A stretch of 64,000 nucleotides of DNA from Ceratopteris richardii (lineage: Eukaryota; Streptophyta; Polypodiopsida; Polypodiales; Pteridaceae). The notes below the pieces were generated by a model. That model was not told the DNA's origin and made no database searches. It was given only the letters and a program-made list of their open reading frames with translations. Positions within the stretch are counted from its first letter, which is position 1. Each line of letters opens with the position of its first letter. Shown here one piece after another: positions 24,120 through 35,640 of the stretch. A program made the position numbers and the translations under genes. The DNA lies in the NCBI GenBank assembly GCA_020310875.1, contig CM035427.1, forward strand, positions 95,862,094 through 95,926,093. Direction: 5' to 3'.

Positions 24120-24965
24120 TTCTAAATAATATTATAAAAAATGCTTCTAATTTCTAATTATGTTTCTGATAATAGAGAAAATTCATAAAATTAAATAAAT
24201 ATGAATTGAAAATCATTTCGGACAATGCATACAATCAAAAATACAAATTTAGAAAATCCTATAACGATCATTTAGATAACCGAGATACTTACCATTCTAT
24301 TAATCTTGTTCATAAGTTAAATTTAATTTATATAAGTATGCTTTCTTCTATTTCTTAGATGTCCATCATAAGATACATCTAACTAATTCTTCTGTAGCAG
24401 ACTTCTGCCTCATATAGCCTGCTTTGAAATTCAGAAGTGGTTTCGAGCCCACAACTAAATCATATTTTTCTTTTTCTTTTTTTTTCTTTTTTTTTTTCTT
24501 TCTTCTTCTTTTTTCCTTTTGCACATCTTGTAGTAGCCATTAATGTATTGCTTGATGTTCTCATTTTTCTCTTTCTTTTTTTTCTTCGTAACTTTTTTGT
24601 TTAAGGGGAAAGGCTTAATCCCTAATCAGAGGAGAGGATCTAGAAATATGCTACAGCCAGAATTAGGATCTCATTTTCTAAATGGGTTCAAAAAATAAAG
24701 AAGTCTACTAGAATAAAGTAAATTCACTATTACTAAGGGTCGCAGTTCAAGTATTCCTCTCTCCTATCGTCACAACACATTGTAAGATCCCTAAATCAGA
24801 TCTTCAACTTATATACGTATTCCTACTTTAATTTTCTTTGCATTATTTACATAATTTTAATAAATTTTCTCTTTATATCAGAAACAAATAAAATCCTAAT
24901 AATGAAATGCATGAAAAGCAGCACTTTTATAAACAGTAAAGAATAATTAGAATGAATTCGCCTGG
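24120..24965. other. AT-rich, with a long T/C tract
   Basis: No coding signal. Positions 24463-24530 are almost pure T with a few C, which is a purine run on the minus strand and could be the polypurine tract of the minus-strand gypsy remnant just upstream (24966-25850). No LTR could be delimited. Confidence 0.4.
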
Positions 24966-25850
24966 TTATTCTTCATCTTCTTCTTCGTCCTCCAGGAAGT
25001 CTTCGCCCAACTTGAACTTACTGCTTTCTCTTCTTTTAAATAGCTTTATACTTTTCCCTGCAGTCACATTTCTTAACACAGTACCTTCAAATTCTCGTAA
25101 TTTATAGGTTCCTATCTCAGAAACCGAAACAACATATGGCCCGAACCAATGTTTAGTTAGTTTATGACATGCATCATATTGAGTTCGAAAGTACTATCAT
25201 ATACAAGCACCCAATCACCACTCTCTATTGGTTGCAATCTTAGTCGATGTTTCTTATCAAAGTATATTTTATTTTTCAGTCGTGATATTTTAAATTTTTT
25301 TATTACTTCTTTTAGATTTTTGTTACCTTTTTTTAGTTGTTTAATCCTAAGAGATAATAATTCCTCTCTTGATACGTTATTTTTCCAATTTAAACTCATC
25401 CAATTAACTATCTGATATGTACGAGAAATATTGGCTTCTAAGAGTACATAAGTTCAGCTAGCATAAAACCAGTTTTTCTCGTGTAGGTCATTCTATTGGC
25501 CCAAAGAGCAAATGGGAGATATTTTGGCCATTGTCCAATATCTCCATGGCATGCTTTTGAAATAGCCTTCACCATGGAAGGATGCCCTCATTCTATTTTT
25601 CCATTTGCTTCTGGGTTATAGGAAGTCGTAAGAGACAATCGAATTCCATGATGTGCAAAGAATTTCCTTGCTTCTCTAGCATCTAGCTCATCTCGATCTA
25701 CAACTACTTTCTCTACATATCCAAATCTGGATATTACTTCTTTCAAAAGGAATATGTATACATTATAAGTAGTATTGGAATGAAGTGCTCTACCCTCAAT
25801 GTGGTTTGTCAAATCTTCTCATGCAAGAACGATATATCTCATATCTGTTC
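24966..25850 (-). pseudogene. Ty3/gypsy integrase remnant (second lineage)
   Basis: Minus strand, right to left: EDLTNHIEGRAL, FLLKEVISRFGYVEKVVVDRDEL (second catalytic Asp in DRDEL instead of DNGxEF), TTSYNPEANGKIE (catalytic Glu retained), then GDIGQWPKYLPFALWA and a C-terminal domain with R-rich LKNKIYFDKKHRLR and GDWVLVYDS. The frame ends in an acidic run DEEEDEE before TAA at 24966-24968. It is spread over several frames with stops, so it is inactive. Its motifs differ from Gypsy-3 and it is a separate lineage. The catalytic core upstream of 25850 is lost where the Copia-3 LTR begins. Confidence 0.85.
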
Positions 25851-25856
25851 AGACTA

Positions 25857-26230
25857 TGAGAGTGCATCTCCCTTTTGTATCTTGGAGTCACTCTATTTCC
25901 ATTTCATTTCCATTACATTTCCATGTATTTCCTTTGTATTTGGGTACCTTGCCATTTGCTTCTACTAGTCTTATTCATTCTCCTTTCAGGGGAATTATCC
26001 CACATGAGATGTATTTTGGAGAGCCCCTCACAAATCTATATAAGGAGGGCCTCTCCCCCATTTGTAATTGGTTAGAAGCTTGAGGAGCCTACTCCATGCT
26101 CTTGGCAAGCTCATTTCTAATCCACATGAGTTTACCCATTTCATGGTCTACTCATTTTTTGTCTCACACATTCTTTGTTTTGTGAGAGTACTTAACGTTT
26201 CATTTTGCTTCCGCGTGCATACTCTCTACA
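25857..26230 (+). mobile_element. Copia-3 5' LTR
   Basis: The right end ACTCTCTACA is immediately followed by a perfect copia primer site. TATATAAG at 26037-26044 gives the expected promoter, and the transcribed part after it is pyrimidine-rich. The left end near 25857 is inferred from an imperfect terminal inverted repeat (GAGAGTGCAT versus GCATACTCTC). No 3' LTR or copia coding sequence belonging to it was found in the window. Confidence 0.75.
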
Positions 26231-26242
26231 TGGTATCAGAGC
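26231..26242 (+). other. Copia-3 primer binding site
   Basis: TGGTATCAGAGC directly after the LTR end, complementary to initiator tRNA-Met. It is followed by a GGTGG-rich leader (26243-26310) instead of a recognisable gag. Confidence 0.9.
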
Positions 26243-26620
26243 GCTAGGTGGAGGTCTTGGCGGTGCGTTTGGCGGTCGTTTTGGTGGTGGTGGTGCTTCA
26301 TTTTGGTGGTGTGCTTTCTCCTCATAGAGAGGCCTTTTGCCATTAATTTTTGGGATTTATTTTTCCCATTTGCCCACCCTCCCACCCTTTCTTTCATCCT
26401 TTTATACCCCTTTAACCCATTTTCCCACCCTCTTTTGTGGCACATGTTGCTGCTCAATTTCATTTTTGTACTTGTTCTCATGACGTTGATGGCACATCTG
26501 ATGGTTATGGAGTGTTCATAAACACTATTGGCATGCTTAACACTTTTCATACTCAATGTGTCCATAGTATCAATCCACTGCCGTTGCTCCATTTTCCTGA
26601 ACGCTACTTGTGTGCTTACT
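26243..26620. other. Leader of Copia-3 and probable psbQ 3' UTR
   Basis: 26243-26310 is rich in GGTGG/GGCGG on the plus strand and fits a copia leader after the primer site. From about 26330 to 26620, read on the minus strand, it follows the psbQ stop codon directly and may be the pseudogene's 3' untranslated part. No poly(A) remnant is evident. No gene is called. Confidence 0.35.
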
Positions 26621-27262
26621 TTAGCCCAACTTGGTAAGAACGTCATTCAAGCTTGACACTATTTGTGGCATAGTACTTGTTTGCCTTCAGAGTGCTCTTT
26701 GTCCTGGTCGCATAATCATGATTGTTCATCTCGTCGAAAAGCTTGTCTACAATAGGCTGCAGAACTTTCTTCTCTTCATTGCTCTTTGAAGCGATCACTC
26801 TATTAATGTCAAAGGGAAGCGGCTTCTACAGGTGAAAGAGGTTGCAGGTAGAAGTGCTCTTGCAACGGGACGTCAGTGTCACGCGCTTGATCAGCATTCT
26901 CGGTCCCAGGCACTCCATCGGATGGAGGAAAGGGCCCTTCGACATTGATGGTTGAAGCGTCGGCAAGAGCCTCCTTAGCAAAGGAACGGTTGGAGTGGTA
27001 GTAACTATGAAAGAGAGAAGCGCACGACATTGGTCCTTGGGCTGAGAAACGGTAGCTCTAACAGACAGCGTAGCCGACTTGAAGGAAACCTTCGAAGTAG
27101 CGGAGCTGGCAGCACTGTTGAGAGCAGGTGCGATTGCTCTATTTTTTTGGCCACTGAGAAAGGTAAGAAATCACCTGACATACTAGGAACGGGCAACTGA
27201 GTGTCAAGGAGAATAGAACATGAAATGGAGAGAGATGTAGACAATGAAGAGCTCCATTGATA
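26621..27262 (-). pseudogene. psbQ: psbQ (photosystem II 16 kDa oxygen-evolving subunit) pseudogene
   Basis: On the minus strand the sequence first gives a Ser/Ala-rich plastid-transit-like stretch ([20 protein letters not shown], about 27135-27075). Then comes a proline-rich segment with [19 protein letters not shown] and [12 protein letters not shown], the signature start of mature PsbQ. It then jumps to [30 protein letters not shown]-type sequence, KYYAT and a C-terminal LNDVLTKLG followed by TAA at 26621-26623. PsbQ is a lumenal extrinsic subunit that stabilises the oxygen-evolving cluster. About 35 residues between EAA and FDI are missing and small frameshifts are present, so it cannot make protein. 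The lack of introns suggests a processed copy. Its 5' end is fused to an eEF1A fragment. Confidence 0.85.
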
Positions 27263-27421
27263 CCGCATTTGCGCTCAGCTTTCAGCATGTCAAGGACCAA
27301 GCTCGATCACATGCTTGTAAATTCCTCCCAGCTTATCAATTAAGTGCCCCGTTGTCGTATACTTTCCCGAATCGACATGGCCAATAACAACAATATTGAT
27401 GTGTGACTTCTCCTTTCCCAT
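27262..27421 (-). pseudogene. eEF1A 5' fragment (pseudogene)
   Basis: The minus-strand ATG at 27421-27419 begins [20 protein letters not shown], the invariant start of translation elongation factor 1-alpha including its GTP-binding P-loop. The next residue is Tyr where the GKS serine should be, so GTP binding would be lost. The reading continues [19 protein letters not shown]. It then skips about 18 residues and resumes, in another frame, with [14 protein letters not shown] (normally WVLDKLKAERERGI). After that the sequence is no longer eEF1A and leads into the psbQ pseudogene. It is clearly a broken copy of the gene. Confidence 0.9.
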
Positions 27422-27953
27422 GGCTACAATTTAAGATGCCGTTTGAGAAAATGGAGGGAGGGAGACGCAAAAGCCTACGCACTCGTAGCTGAGAAACCCA
27501 ACAGAAGAGGTTGAGAAAACTAGTGACGATAGACCGGATGAGGATTGTCGATGGCTTAGCTGCTGTGTGTGCAGCCATTCTTGATCACGAAGAAGACCGA
27601 AAGAGGAATCCATATGATAGGCCTCGCACATGAGAGTTTCTCACCGTACTTCGGGGATAAAATCACTTTTTCGGGTCACCCAACAGTGATAAGGCCAACA
27701 GACTGGTGCCCTTGGGCACCAGTCCGTTCGGGTGACCTGTTTTCAGGTAAGTATATTTTTTATAATTTTTATAGGCGAAGTTCAGAGTTGACTCTGAATG
27801 TTTGGATCATTGCTTTTATTAAATTAAAGTTATTATTAAACAACAGAAAAAAGACGTCATATACGTTTGTCTTTTATGCAAGAAAGACGTTACAATACGT
27901 ATTTCTTTATGTGTATATGATTTAATGAATAAAAAATCCATACTCGTCTTAAA
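27422..27953. other. eEF1A upstream sequence and hairpin-bearing flank of Copia-4
   Basis: 27422-27580, read on minus, precedes the eEF1A ATG and could be its untranslated leader, although it also holds an alternative open frame (27578-27336) that I do not regard as real. 27660-27740 holds inverted repeats, and 27750-27953 is AT-rich flank up to the Copia-4 insertion. Confidence 0.4.
27701..27724. repeat. Perfect hairpin
   Basis: GACTGGTGCCC and GGGCACCAGTC, perfect 11-bp arms around TT. They are nested between GGGTCACCC (27674-27682) and GGGTGACC (27731-27738), so a larger imperfect inverted repeat surrounds it. Confidence 0.85.
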
Positions 27954-29025
27954 TGAAAGAATCTTGGAGAAGCTTGTCAAAGGTAGAAAAGTGCGTTTCG
28001 AAGCGACGAAGTTTGGTCAAGCCAACCGGCACAATACCAGCCCTTGAGCTTTTGGAAACTCAAATAGACCTTATAGGAATGCTATAAGTGCAAAGAAACA
28101 CACTATGTACCTTGGAGCATCAAGGAGAATGAGTCGATACAAAACAGATAGGTTCGTGGATCGACTAGGTCAAAAAACTTACTATCTATGGAAGAGACAA
28201 TGAACTTCAAATGCCCATAGCGACCAGCGTGATTACAATTAGAAAAAATCCTTTTATGAGAGTGATACACATAGGGTTGAGTGTATGGAATGCACAAAAT
28301 TATAAGGAATAAGCAAAAAATGCTATAGGAATGAATGCGACATTCACCGGTGATACTTCCTATTTTTCAAGAATACGTAGAGACTGACCCCGAGGCAAAA
28401 AAACTAAGATGTCTCCAAATCTGCTGAACCAAATGATTTGAAACTTTACAGGCATAAATTAGACACTTATACCTTTCGAATGAGCCATGTTGCACTCAAT
28501 TTGAAGCTTTGGAGAGAGAGCAGCAGCCTCTGCAAGATTACTGTTGGCGAAGAAGATGATGCAGAAAATTGAAGGAGCAAGACAATGATGGTCACAAGTG
28601 TATGTATATTGCTTCCATGTATAATATAAGTGATCTCAACTCCTTATATAGCCTCTAGGAGTGTTCCAAGACTTTTACAACTTGAATTTGAATTCAAATG
28701 AAGGTGGGAATTGTTGTTGGAGGGAATCGATTCACTTTCCTACTATCTAGGAAAAGTGAAGATCTTGATTGATCTACTTTTAGGTGACTTGATTTGCTTG
28801 ATTGAGTGCAACTTCAACCACCAAAATTTTGTGGGATTTGGGCTCTATATTTGTACCTTTACATGTGTAAAGCTCAAAGCTTTTACAACGGTAAATGAGC
28901 CATCAAAAATTGCTCAAAAAAATACAATAAATGAGCATATGAAAAAGAACTCTCCAAGGGATATTCTTTCGACGCGATGTAGATCAAATCCACCTCAAGC
29001 ATAGTGTAAGCTTGATGTTCCAATA
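27954..29025 (-). repeat. Copia-4 3' LTR
   Basis: 1072 bp. Its plus-strand start TGAAAGAATCTTGG equals that of the 5' LTR at 44814. The other end reads TATTGGAACATC on the minus strand, where the partner has TGTTGGAACATC, so the terminal G is mutated. It holds ~60 bp near 28840-28900 that the 5' LTR lacks. Confidence 0.93.
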
Positions 29026-29038
29026 GATCCCCCTCAAG
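29026..29038 (-). other. Copia-4 polypurine tract
   Basis: CTTGAGGGGGATC on the minus strand, directly before the 3' LTR. Confidence 0.88.
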
Positions 29039-29057
29039 CTAAAGTATGCTTGAGTCT

Positions 29058-31092
29058 TCATTCTCTAATAGGTTGAATACCTGCCATAGCTTTGAAGCTA
29101 CAAAGCTTTACTCCATCAAGTGCCTTTGTCATCATATCTGGTACTTGCTTTTCAGTTGGAACAAAAGAAATGTCAATCTCCTTTGCCATGAGCTTCTCCC
29201 TGATAAAGTGGTAATGGACTTCTATGTGCTTGGTTCTCGGATGAAAAATAGGATTTGCTGCTAGATGCATGGAACTTACATTATCTCGAAATATGTGAGG
29301 TTTGGAACTTACAAGTCCCAAATCTGTATACAATGCTTTTAACCATATTGCTTCTTGAGTTGCTATGGTCAAGCCTCTGTACTCTGATTCAGTTGAAGAT
29401 AAAGCAACTGTTGGTTGCCTCTTGGAAGTCCATGACACTAGCTTCAAACCTGCAAATGCTAAGTAACCAGATGTGCTTTTTCTATCATCCTTAGATCCTG
29501 CCCAATCTGCATATGAGTAGATTTTGATATCCAAATATGAAGAGTAAGGATAGAATATACCTTCCTTGATTGTATCTTTGAGATACTTAAGTACTTTCTT
29601 AGCCGCATCCATGTGTGGTCTTCTCGGTGAGTGCATGAACTGACTAAGCACTCCCACACTATATGAGATGTCTGCCCTTGTATGAGTAGCATATATCAAG
29701 CTACCTACCAAGCTTTGATACTCTTTAATGTCTTCAATTTTCTCACCTTCATAAACACTTAGTTTACGATTCATCTCCAAAGGAGTACCTGCAAGTTTAG
29801 CGTTCTCCATTTTGAACTTGAGAAGAAGATCTTGAATGTATCTTCTTTGAGTCAAATACATTCCTTCATCTGTGTATATCACCTGCATACCTAGGAAATA
29901 TGTGAGCTCACCTAGGTCACTGATTTTGAACTCCTCTTGCATGTGTCTCTTGATCCTTTGAATGCCATTTAGATCATCACCTGTCACAATAATATCATCT
30001 ACATATACACATAGATAGATAAACTCATTGTGATCCCTTTTGATGAATAGAGAAGGATCTGAGTTGCTAGCTTTGAACCCTTGATCTTGAAGATATGTAA
30101 CCAAACTGTAATTCCAAGCTCTTCGAGCTTGTTTCAATCCATACAATGCTTTCTTAAGTCTGCAAACATAAGATGGATGATTAGGGTTTTCAAAACTTGG
30201 TGGTTGCGACATGTATACCTCTTCACTTATCCAACCATTTAAGAATGCATTTTTTACATCAAGTTGGAGGAGTCTCCAATTCCTTGCAGCAGCTATACTT
30301 ATCAATGTCCTGATTGTAGTCAAATTTGCAACCAATGAGAATGTTTCCTCATAGTCTATACCATGAGTTTGTGAGCATCCTTTGGCAACTAATCTTGCCT
30401 TGTACCTGCAAACTGATCCATCTGAATTTGTTTTAACTTTATATACCCATCGGCAACCAATTACCTTTTGATTCGGCGACATTGGAACCAAATCCCAAGT
30501 GTCCATCTCCTTCAATGCATCTATCTCTTCGTTCATGGCCTTTTCGCAATTAGGGTTTCCCTTTGCCTCTTCATAGGTTGAGGGTTCCTCTGAAATAGAG
30601 TCTTTTGCCAAGTTGAATCATATCCAATAAACACTACCTTTGTTGCCCTTTCATCTAGCTTACCTCTTATTTGTGATGGTACATGAACATAAGCTAAACA
30701 ACCAAAAACCTTGCAATGTCCAAGACTAGGTTTTCTTCCATGCCATGCTTCATAAGGAGTCATACCTTGAAGTGATTTGGATGGTAGTCTATTGACGAGG
30801 TACACTGCAACTGAAATAGCTTCTGCCCATAGATAATGTGGAAACTTCTTCTCTTCAAGCATTGTTCAGGCTGATCCAACCAATGTATTGTTTCTCCTCT
30901 TTGCAATTCTATTTAGTTGAGGAGAGTACCTAGTAGTCACTTCCCTTTTGATACCTTTGTCCTGCAAGAACTCATCAAACTCTTTGGAGAAGTATTCTCC
31001 CCCTCCATCAGATCTGAGCTTCTTTAGTGATCTACCTGTATGATTCTCCACATGTGCAAGATACTTCTTGAAGTAGTCAAACACTTCATTCT
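29058..31092 (-). pseudogene. Copia-4 integrase (distal), reverse transcriptase and RNase H
   Basis: Minus strand. 31092-30870 continues the integrase after the LARD-1 insertion: EVFDYFKKYLAHVENHTGRS, KLRSDGGGEYFS (second catalytic Asp) and TRYSPQLNRIAKRRN, where the usual Glu of VAERRN is Lys, so the third catalytic residue is lost. 30862-30620 is the distal integrase (YLWAEAISVAVYLVNR, VFIGYDS). At about 30620 a deletion joins it, out of frame, to the RT domain. 30611-29058 is one clean frame of 517 codons with [48 protein letters not shown] and KHIEVHYHF. RT and RNase H residues are intact, but the polyprotein as a whole is dead. Confidence 0.94.
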
Positions 31093-31715
31093 TGTTGGAA
31101 GTGAGGTAGGCCCTTAGGCTCATGTCACAGGTCCATGGTTCGATAGTTCCAATCATGTACAACATTAATTCGAGCAATCTTCCATATTGACAAAACATGA
31201 ACATACCACAACTTAATCATAAAAATGATGAGATAAAGATAGAGAAAGAATAGACGACATGTGTAAGGTGTTACGTAAGCCAGCGCTTACTCATAGTATC
31301 ATATATACCAATGTTCAATGTACAATGTGGGAGCAAAACTCTCAACCACTCTATGTGATGAGAAATAGATGAATGAGTGAATGTACAATGTAATAAACAT
31401 ATTCAGATGTATGGGCAGTAATCTGAATATACATGAGATGTGTGACCTTATAGGTTATAGAAGAGTGAATATGAGTGGCTGAAAGAGGAAGGATCAGTGT
31501 GAACGGAAATCCTCAAACTCATGTGAACACACCTTCTCAAACACCTCATAAAATATGCATAAAGCATATACGTACTGATTCTCTTGTACCTATGCCGAAT
31601 AGGACTCCTCCTGATATGAACGCCACGGCCTCCATAAACTTCAAGTAGTACCTGTGTGCATAAAGAGAATATGTACCTGAATACTTAACATAAGATGTGA
31701 ATCTTATGTTAAACA

Positions 31716-31925
31716 CCATCCAATGTCTTTGAAGTAGCCAGATATCTTTTTGTAGAAGACAATCTTCAACCTAACATCTTCTTGTAGAAGATGATCTTCA
31801 AATACGCCATGTAGATGGTCCCATCCAATGTCTTTGAAGTAGCCAGACATCTTCTTGTAGAAGATAATCTTCAACCTAATATCTTCCTGTAGAAGACAAT
31901 CTTCAAATACATCTTGTAGATGGGC
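31716..31925 (-). repeat. 105-bp tandem repeat inside LARD-1 LTR
   Basis: Two units starting CCATCCAATGTCTTTGAAG, 105 bases apart (31716 and 31821). They create an open frame on the minus strand (32054-31704, 116 codons) with the duplicated motif FYKKxSGYFKDIGW. The frame also survives in the other LTR (36557-36207) with one amino-acid change (E to Y near the middle). I treat it as a by-product of the repeat, not a gene. Confidence 0.8.
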
Positions 31926-32356
31926 GATCCTCACCATCAAGCTGCTAATGACCAAGTCTTCTTGCCATGAACAAGAGATAACCTCCTCTCCATGAGGTAG
32001 AGTGTGAGCACACCCTTCATCTTCTCCAAGAAGAATCACCAAGAAGAACTCCATAGCTGCTCCTCAACATGCTTCAAGTTAGCACCATGGCTGCCCCATG
32101 TGCTAGAAGAAACACCACCTCTATTGAGGTCCAAACTTTAGAAAGCTTGTGTTGAAATTGGTGAAGGATAAATAGAAGTGAGCCCAACTTGTTCTTATAT
32201 AGTAGTTTATTTGTCCTTGAAAAGCACCCCTCCAAAAGCTATCGCTTCTAATAAAGCTACGAACGAACAACGATCGCAATTCGTAAGAGAAAGAAAATCT
32301 TTATCCGTCGGAATCCATCAAAAGCATGATAAAATAAAAGCTTCGCGCTGCCGTCT

Positions 32357-32426
32357 GCTCCCCGTGGGATTTGAACTCACGTGGGCACGTTAGGAGGCTT
32401 TTGCCTTATCCACAGCGCCTAAGCGC
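32357..32426 (-). other. tRNA-Arg(CCU)-like sequence in LARD-1 LTR
   Basis: Read on the minus strand: an A-box-like TAGGCGCTGTGGATAAGG, an anticodon-loop-like CTCCTAA (anticodon CCT, Arg), and a T-arm with GAGTTCAAATCC matching the B box. About 70 nt, the length of a tRNA. The acceptor ends do not pair (GCGCTTA at one end, GGGGAGC at the other), so it is not a working tRNA gene. It is present in both LTRs and in the same sense as the element. Confidence 0.7.
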
Positions 32427-32513
32427 TTTTGCTGTTAGAAGGATTAGTAAAATAGACTACTTATGCTATAGTCTCTGGACAAAATGGACCAATAGAAACA
32501 TTGTTTTCCAACA

Positions 32514-32524
32514 ATCCCCCTGCA
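32514..32524 (-). other. LARD-1 polypurine tract
   Basis: TGCAGGGGGAT on the minus strand abuts the 3' LTR start TGTTGG. Confidence 0.8.
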
Positions 32525-35500
32525 ATTTCATATTGGTACAACCTGAACTGTATCTGCAAACTATCAAAGCTGCAAATTATCATAAGCTTCAAGCTTGTAC
32601 TCCCGCACTTCAGAACTTGTTCTTCAAAAGTCTTCTTCAAAAAACTGAATTCGACTTTCCTTCAAAAACCTGAACTTGTTGAATATGAACCATAATACTT
32701 GAGAAAATATGCAAACTAGATATCCAATAGTGGTTACATCAAGCAATCACTGCTTGAGAAAAAATATAGCATGAGCTGTCTCTGAACCTGCTATCTCCTG
32801 TCTTCAAAAAGCTGAAAACATACACTGGGATCTTTATATTTGCATTTACCTTCCAAAAAGGTTTCTCAACGTACTTCTGCTGTGTCATGTAAATACACTA
32901 AACAAAATCAAGAACTGAATCCTGGAACCTGTGACTGTCAACTCACAACTTAGTGTATTATGAACACTACTGGTTCATCTGACTGTACTCAAGTCAAATC
33001 AACTCAATTCAATTGAAATCAACTGAAATATGAGTCAAAAAATCTATGATGTCATCATGTCTTCATCCTTTAAATCCTTCATACCTTCTTTCCTTCAAAA
33101 CTTGGTATAAACATATATGTGTGCACTTCTGAAATATACCTTTCTGAAATATCAAGCTTCTCTTCAATAGAACTCTGGATCCTTCTCCTGAACAGGAACA
33201 TCCTAACAGGAACTTTCTCCAAACATTCTTCTTCTTCCTTCTTTTTTCAAAGCTGGAACATAAAGAGAACCTGACAAAGGAAATGTAGGAATACCTGAAA
33301 TAGGAATACCTGTAAGTATGAATCTACATTCTTTTACATATGGATGAAAATAAGTCTTCATGTTTCATCACCCCCTGGATGATTTAACACTAGTATCCAG
33401 TATTCTTCAAATATATCAGACTTTATGAAATGTAGAACGTCTTCCTTCATAAATTTGATGTTCAGTGATCAATACCTGTATCTGAAACAAAATCTCTGAA
33501 CCCTTTTTATTAGCATTGTGCACATGCCAATAGCTTTCCATGTCATTCTTCAACTTTCCAAAATCTAGAATAAAGTTAGCTGAACCTAACATAATAAAAC
33601 CTTGCTGAAAGCTTTTTAGGATTCATAACCTTCTGTAACATAACAAGTATCTTCTTCTATCTCTCTGCAAGACAAATCTGATAGAACCTGAATTTTTGAC
33701 TTACTTCTTCCATTTTGAAGAATCTTCACAAACAAAGGATAGACAACTGAATCATAAATACTCAAGATCATATAAGATCATACAAGATCAATGATCTCTC
33801 TTGTGTAGAATCTGCTCTTATCAAACCTTCATGACTGAATGTTTGATTTACTTCCTGAATGTCTCCAAGTGTCCATGCTTCTTACAAAGTTGTAAAACTT
33901 TTCTTCAAAAAGAAAAATCCTTCAAGGAATCTGTAACTCCTTACTTGAAACATAAGTGGACAAACTTCTCACCTTGAGAACTCCAAAAGCTGCAAGTTGA
34001 TACTTCATAACTTTCATATTTTACCCGGGTGAAATGTGATAGTACCTGCTCGATCTTCTTTTGGCTAACTCCACTTCTCAATCAAGTGTTAGGATATGAT
34101 GGAACACCTTTTTGAATACAAGCATGTATCCAAAAATCAAGACAATCATAAAAAGTAGATTCTTCAACTGACTGGTACATCAACACGTCTGAATTTTCTG
34201 AAGTTTTATGAAAATACTGAATATGAGGTAACCTTTTCCAAACATAAAACCTCAACCCAAGTCTTTAACATCTGCTGCAAAACTCTTTTACCTCAAGAGT
34301 TAGATAAAGAAGAAATATACTTCTCTACAACTTGTCATATACCAAGTAGCTCTGTATTGACACTCCAAGAATTCTTTGAGGGAACATATAAGCTGCCTGC
34401 TTAAAAACTTCATAACTCATATACATATGAGTCAAAACATATATCTGCTGCTTTTTCTTTCTCTCAATGCAATTCTTTGTCAAATCTACTAAATCATGAC
34501 CAAGTGTAATGCAAAACAAGAAACTACTTCTTCTTTAAAAAAGATGTTCTCGTAGACTTGTCTTTGGATGTAGAGGATAATATAGGAAAAGTATATGGAA
34601 AATATATGAGAAAAGGAAGCCTTACTTTTCTTTTGGAAATGATGGACTTTCTTCTTCTGCATCTTTCTTCCACCTGATGATGTTAACATCTTCAAACTTC
34701 TCTTCCATACCTTTTTTTCTCTTCATCTTGAAGTAGCAAACACTCTTGACTTCTTCGAATGAACTTTTCTCTTCATCTAATGCTAAGAGTAAGAGATAAA
34801 ACAAACATGGTATACAAATGGAAGTGAATATAGAAACATGTTTTATCATCTCCTCATATCTTTGAATCAAAATTCTGTTTCAAATGTCTGAAATGACTAA
34901 ATTCACCAATCGTTGTCTGAATGATGAATTGCCCTTCTAGAGTTACCTTCTCTAGATTACATTTGTACCTTGATATTCAACCAACTTACAACAAAAAATT
35001 GGCTGAAAAAAAAACTCATCCCATCTTCACATTTGTCTTCTTAGATAAGCTTTCTTGCCATGAAAGAGATCTCTCAAAACTCTCTAGAAAAACCTCTAGA
35101 TATCTGTTTTGATGTAGCTAATGCTTTAACTTTCAAAAGATGAAAGTGTATAAAAGCAGTCCTTGAAACTCTTCAAATCTCTTCATAACTGCTCTTCTAA
35201 GACATGACGTGCAAATGATAATCTGATAGTAGAAAGTGATACCTATGATTTGATGTTGGTATGCTTCCTTCATCTTCTCTAAACCATTGTTCTTCCTTGA
35301 ATTTGAAGTAGCCTTCTCTTCATCAATTCTGGGTCTTCAAACAATACTTTTGTAAAGTATTTGCATACTCTTCAAAAAACATTCGGCTGCTAACAGATCA
35401 TCAACTTCATACTCCACACTGATGAATACACATGTAACTGAAGTGTCTAATTCTCAAATCTCTACTCATCTAGATTAAGTGTGTATGTCAAATGTCAAAT

Positions 35501-35640
35501 GTTAGAAGACGCTTTCAAATCATATGTTGTAAATCTGGAAGTCTGAGAACCTGGGATTATGAATGAGCCTTAATGCATTGATGCCAAAGATCTAAAGTTC
35601 TGAAACCAAAACCTTAGTGCTCTGATACCAAATCCCTAGA
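32514..35640 (-). other. LARD-1 internal region, non-coding
   Basis: 3.1 kb of AT-rich sequence with many CTTCAAA/TGAAG words. Minus-strand frames of up to 82 codons at 34325-34870 are Lys/Glu-rich or hydrophobic without any gag, protease or polymerase motif. The left end has AGGGGGAT, the expected polypurine tract, next to the LTR. Confidence 0.8.

Larger units (their letters stand above)
31093..32513 (-). repeat. LARD-1 3' LTR
   Basis: Plus-strand bounds TGTTGGAAGTGAGG and TTTTCCAACA, a good terminal inverted repeat (TGTTGGAA/TTCCAACA). Contains two 105-bp tandem units at about 31716-31925 and a tRNA-like sequence at 32357-32426. Confidence 0.93.

Noticed and set aside
24420..24460. GGTTTCGAGCCC resembling a tRNA B box
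   Set aside because: No matching A box at tRNA spacing and no cloverleaf could be built by eye.
27336..27578. 80-codon minus-strand ORF starting MAAHTAAKPSTI, organelle-targeting-like
   Set aside because: It runs out of frame through the eEF1A start codon and has no downstream domain; more likely chance in the eEF1A leader region.
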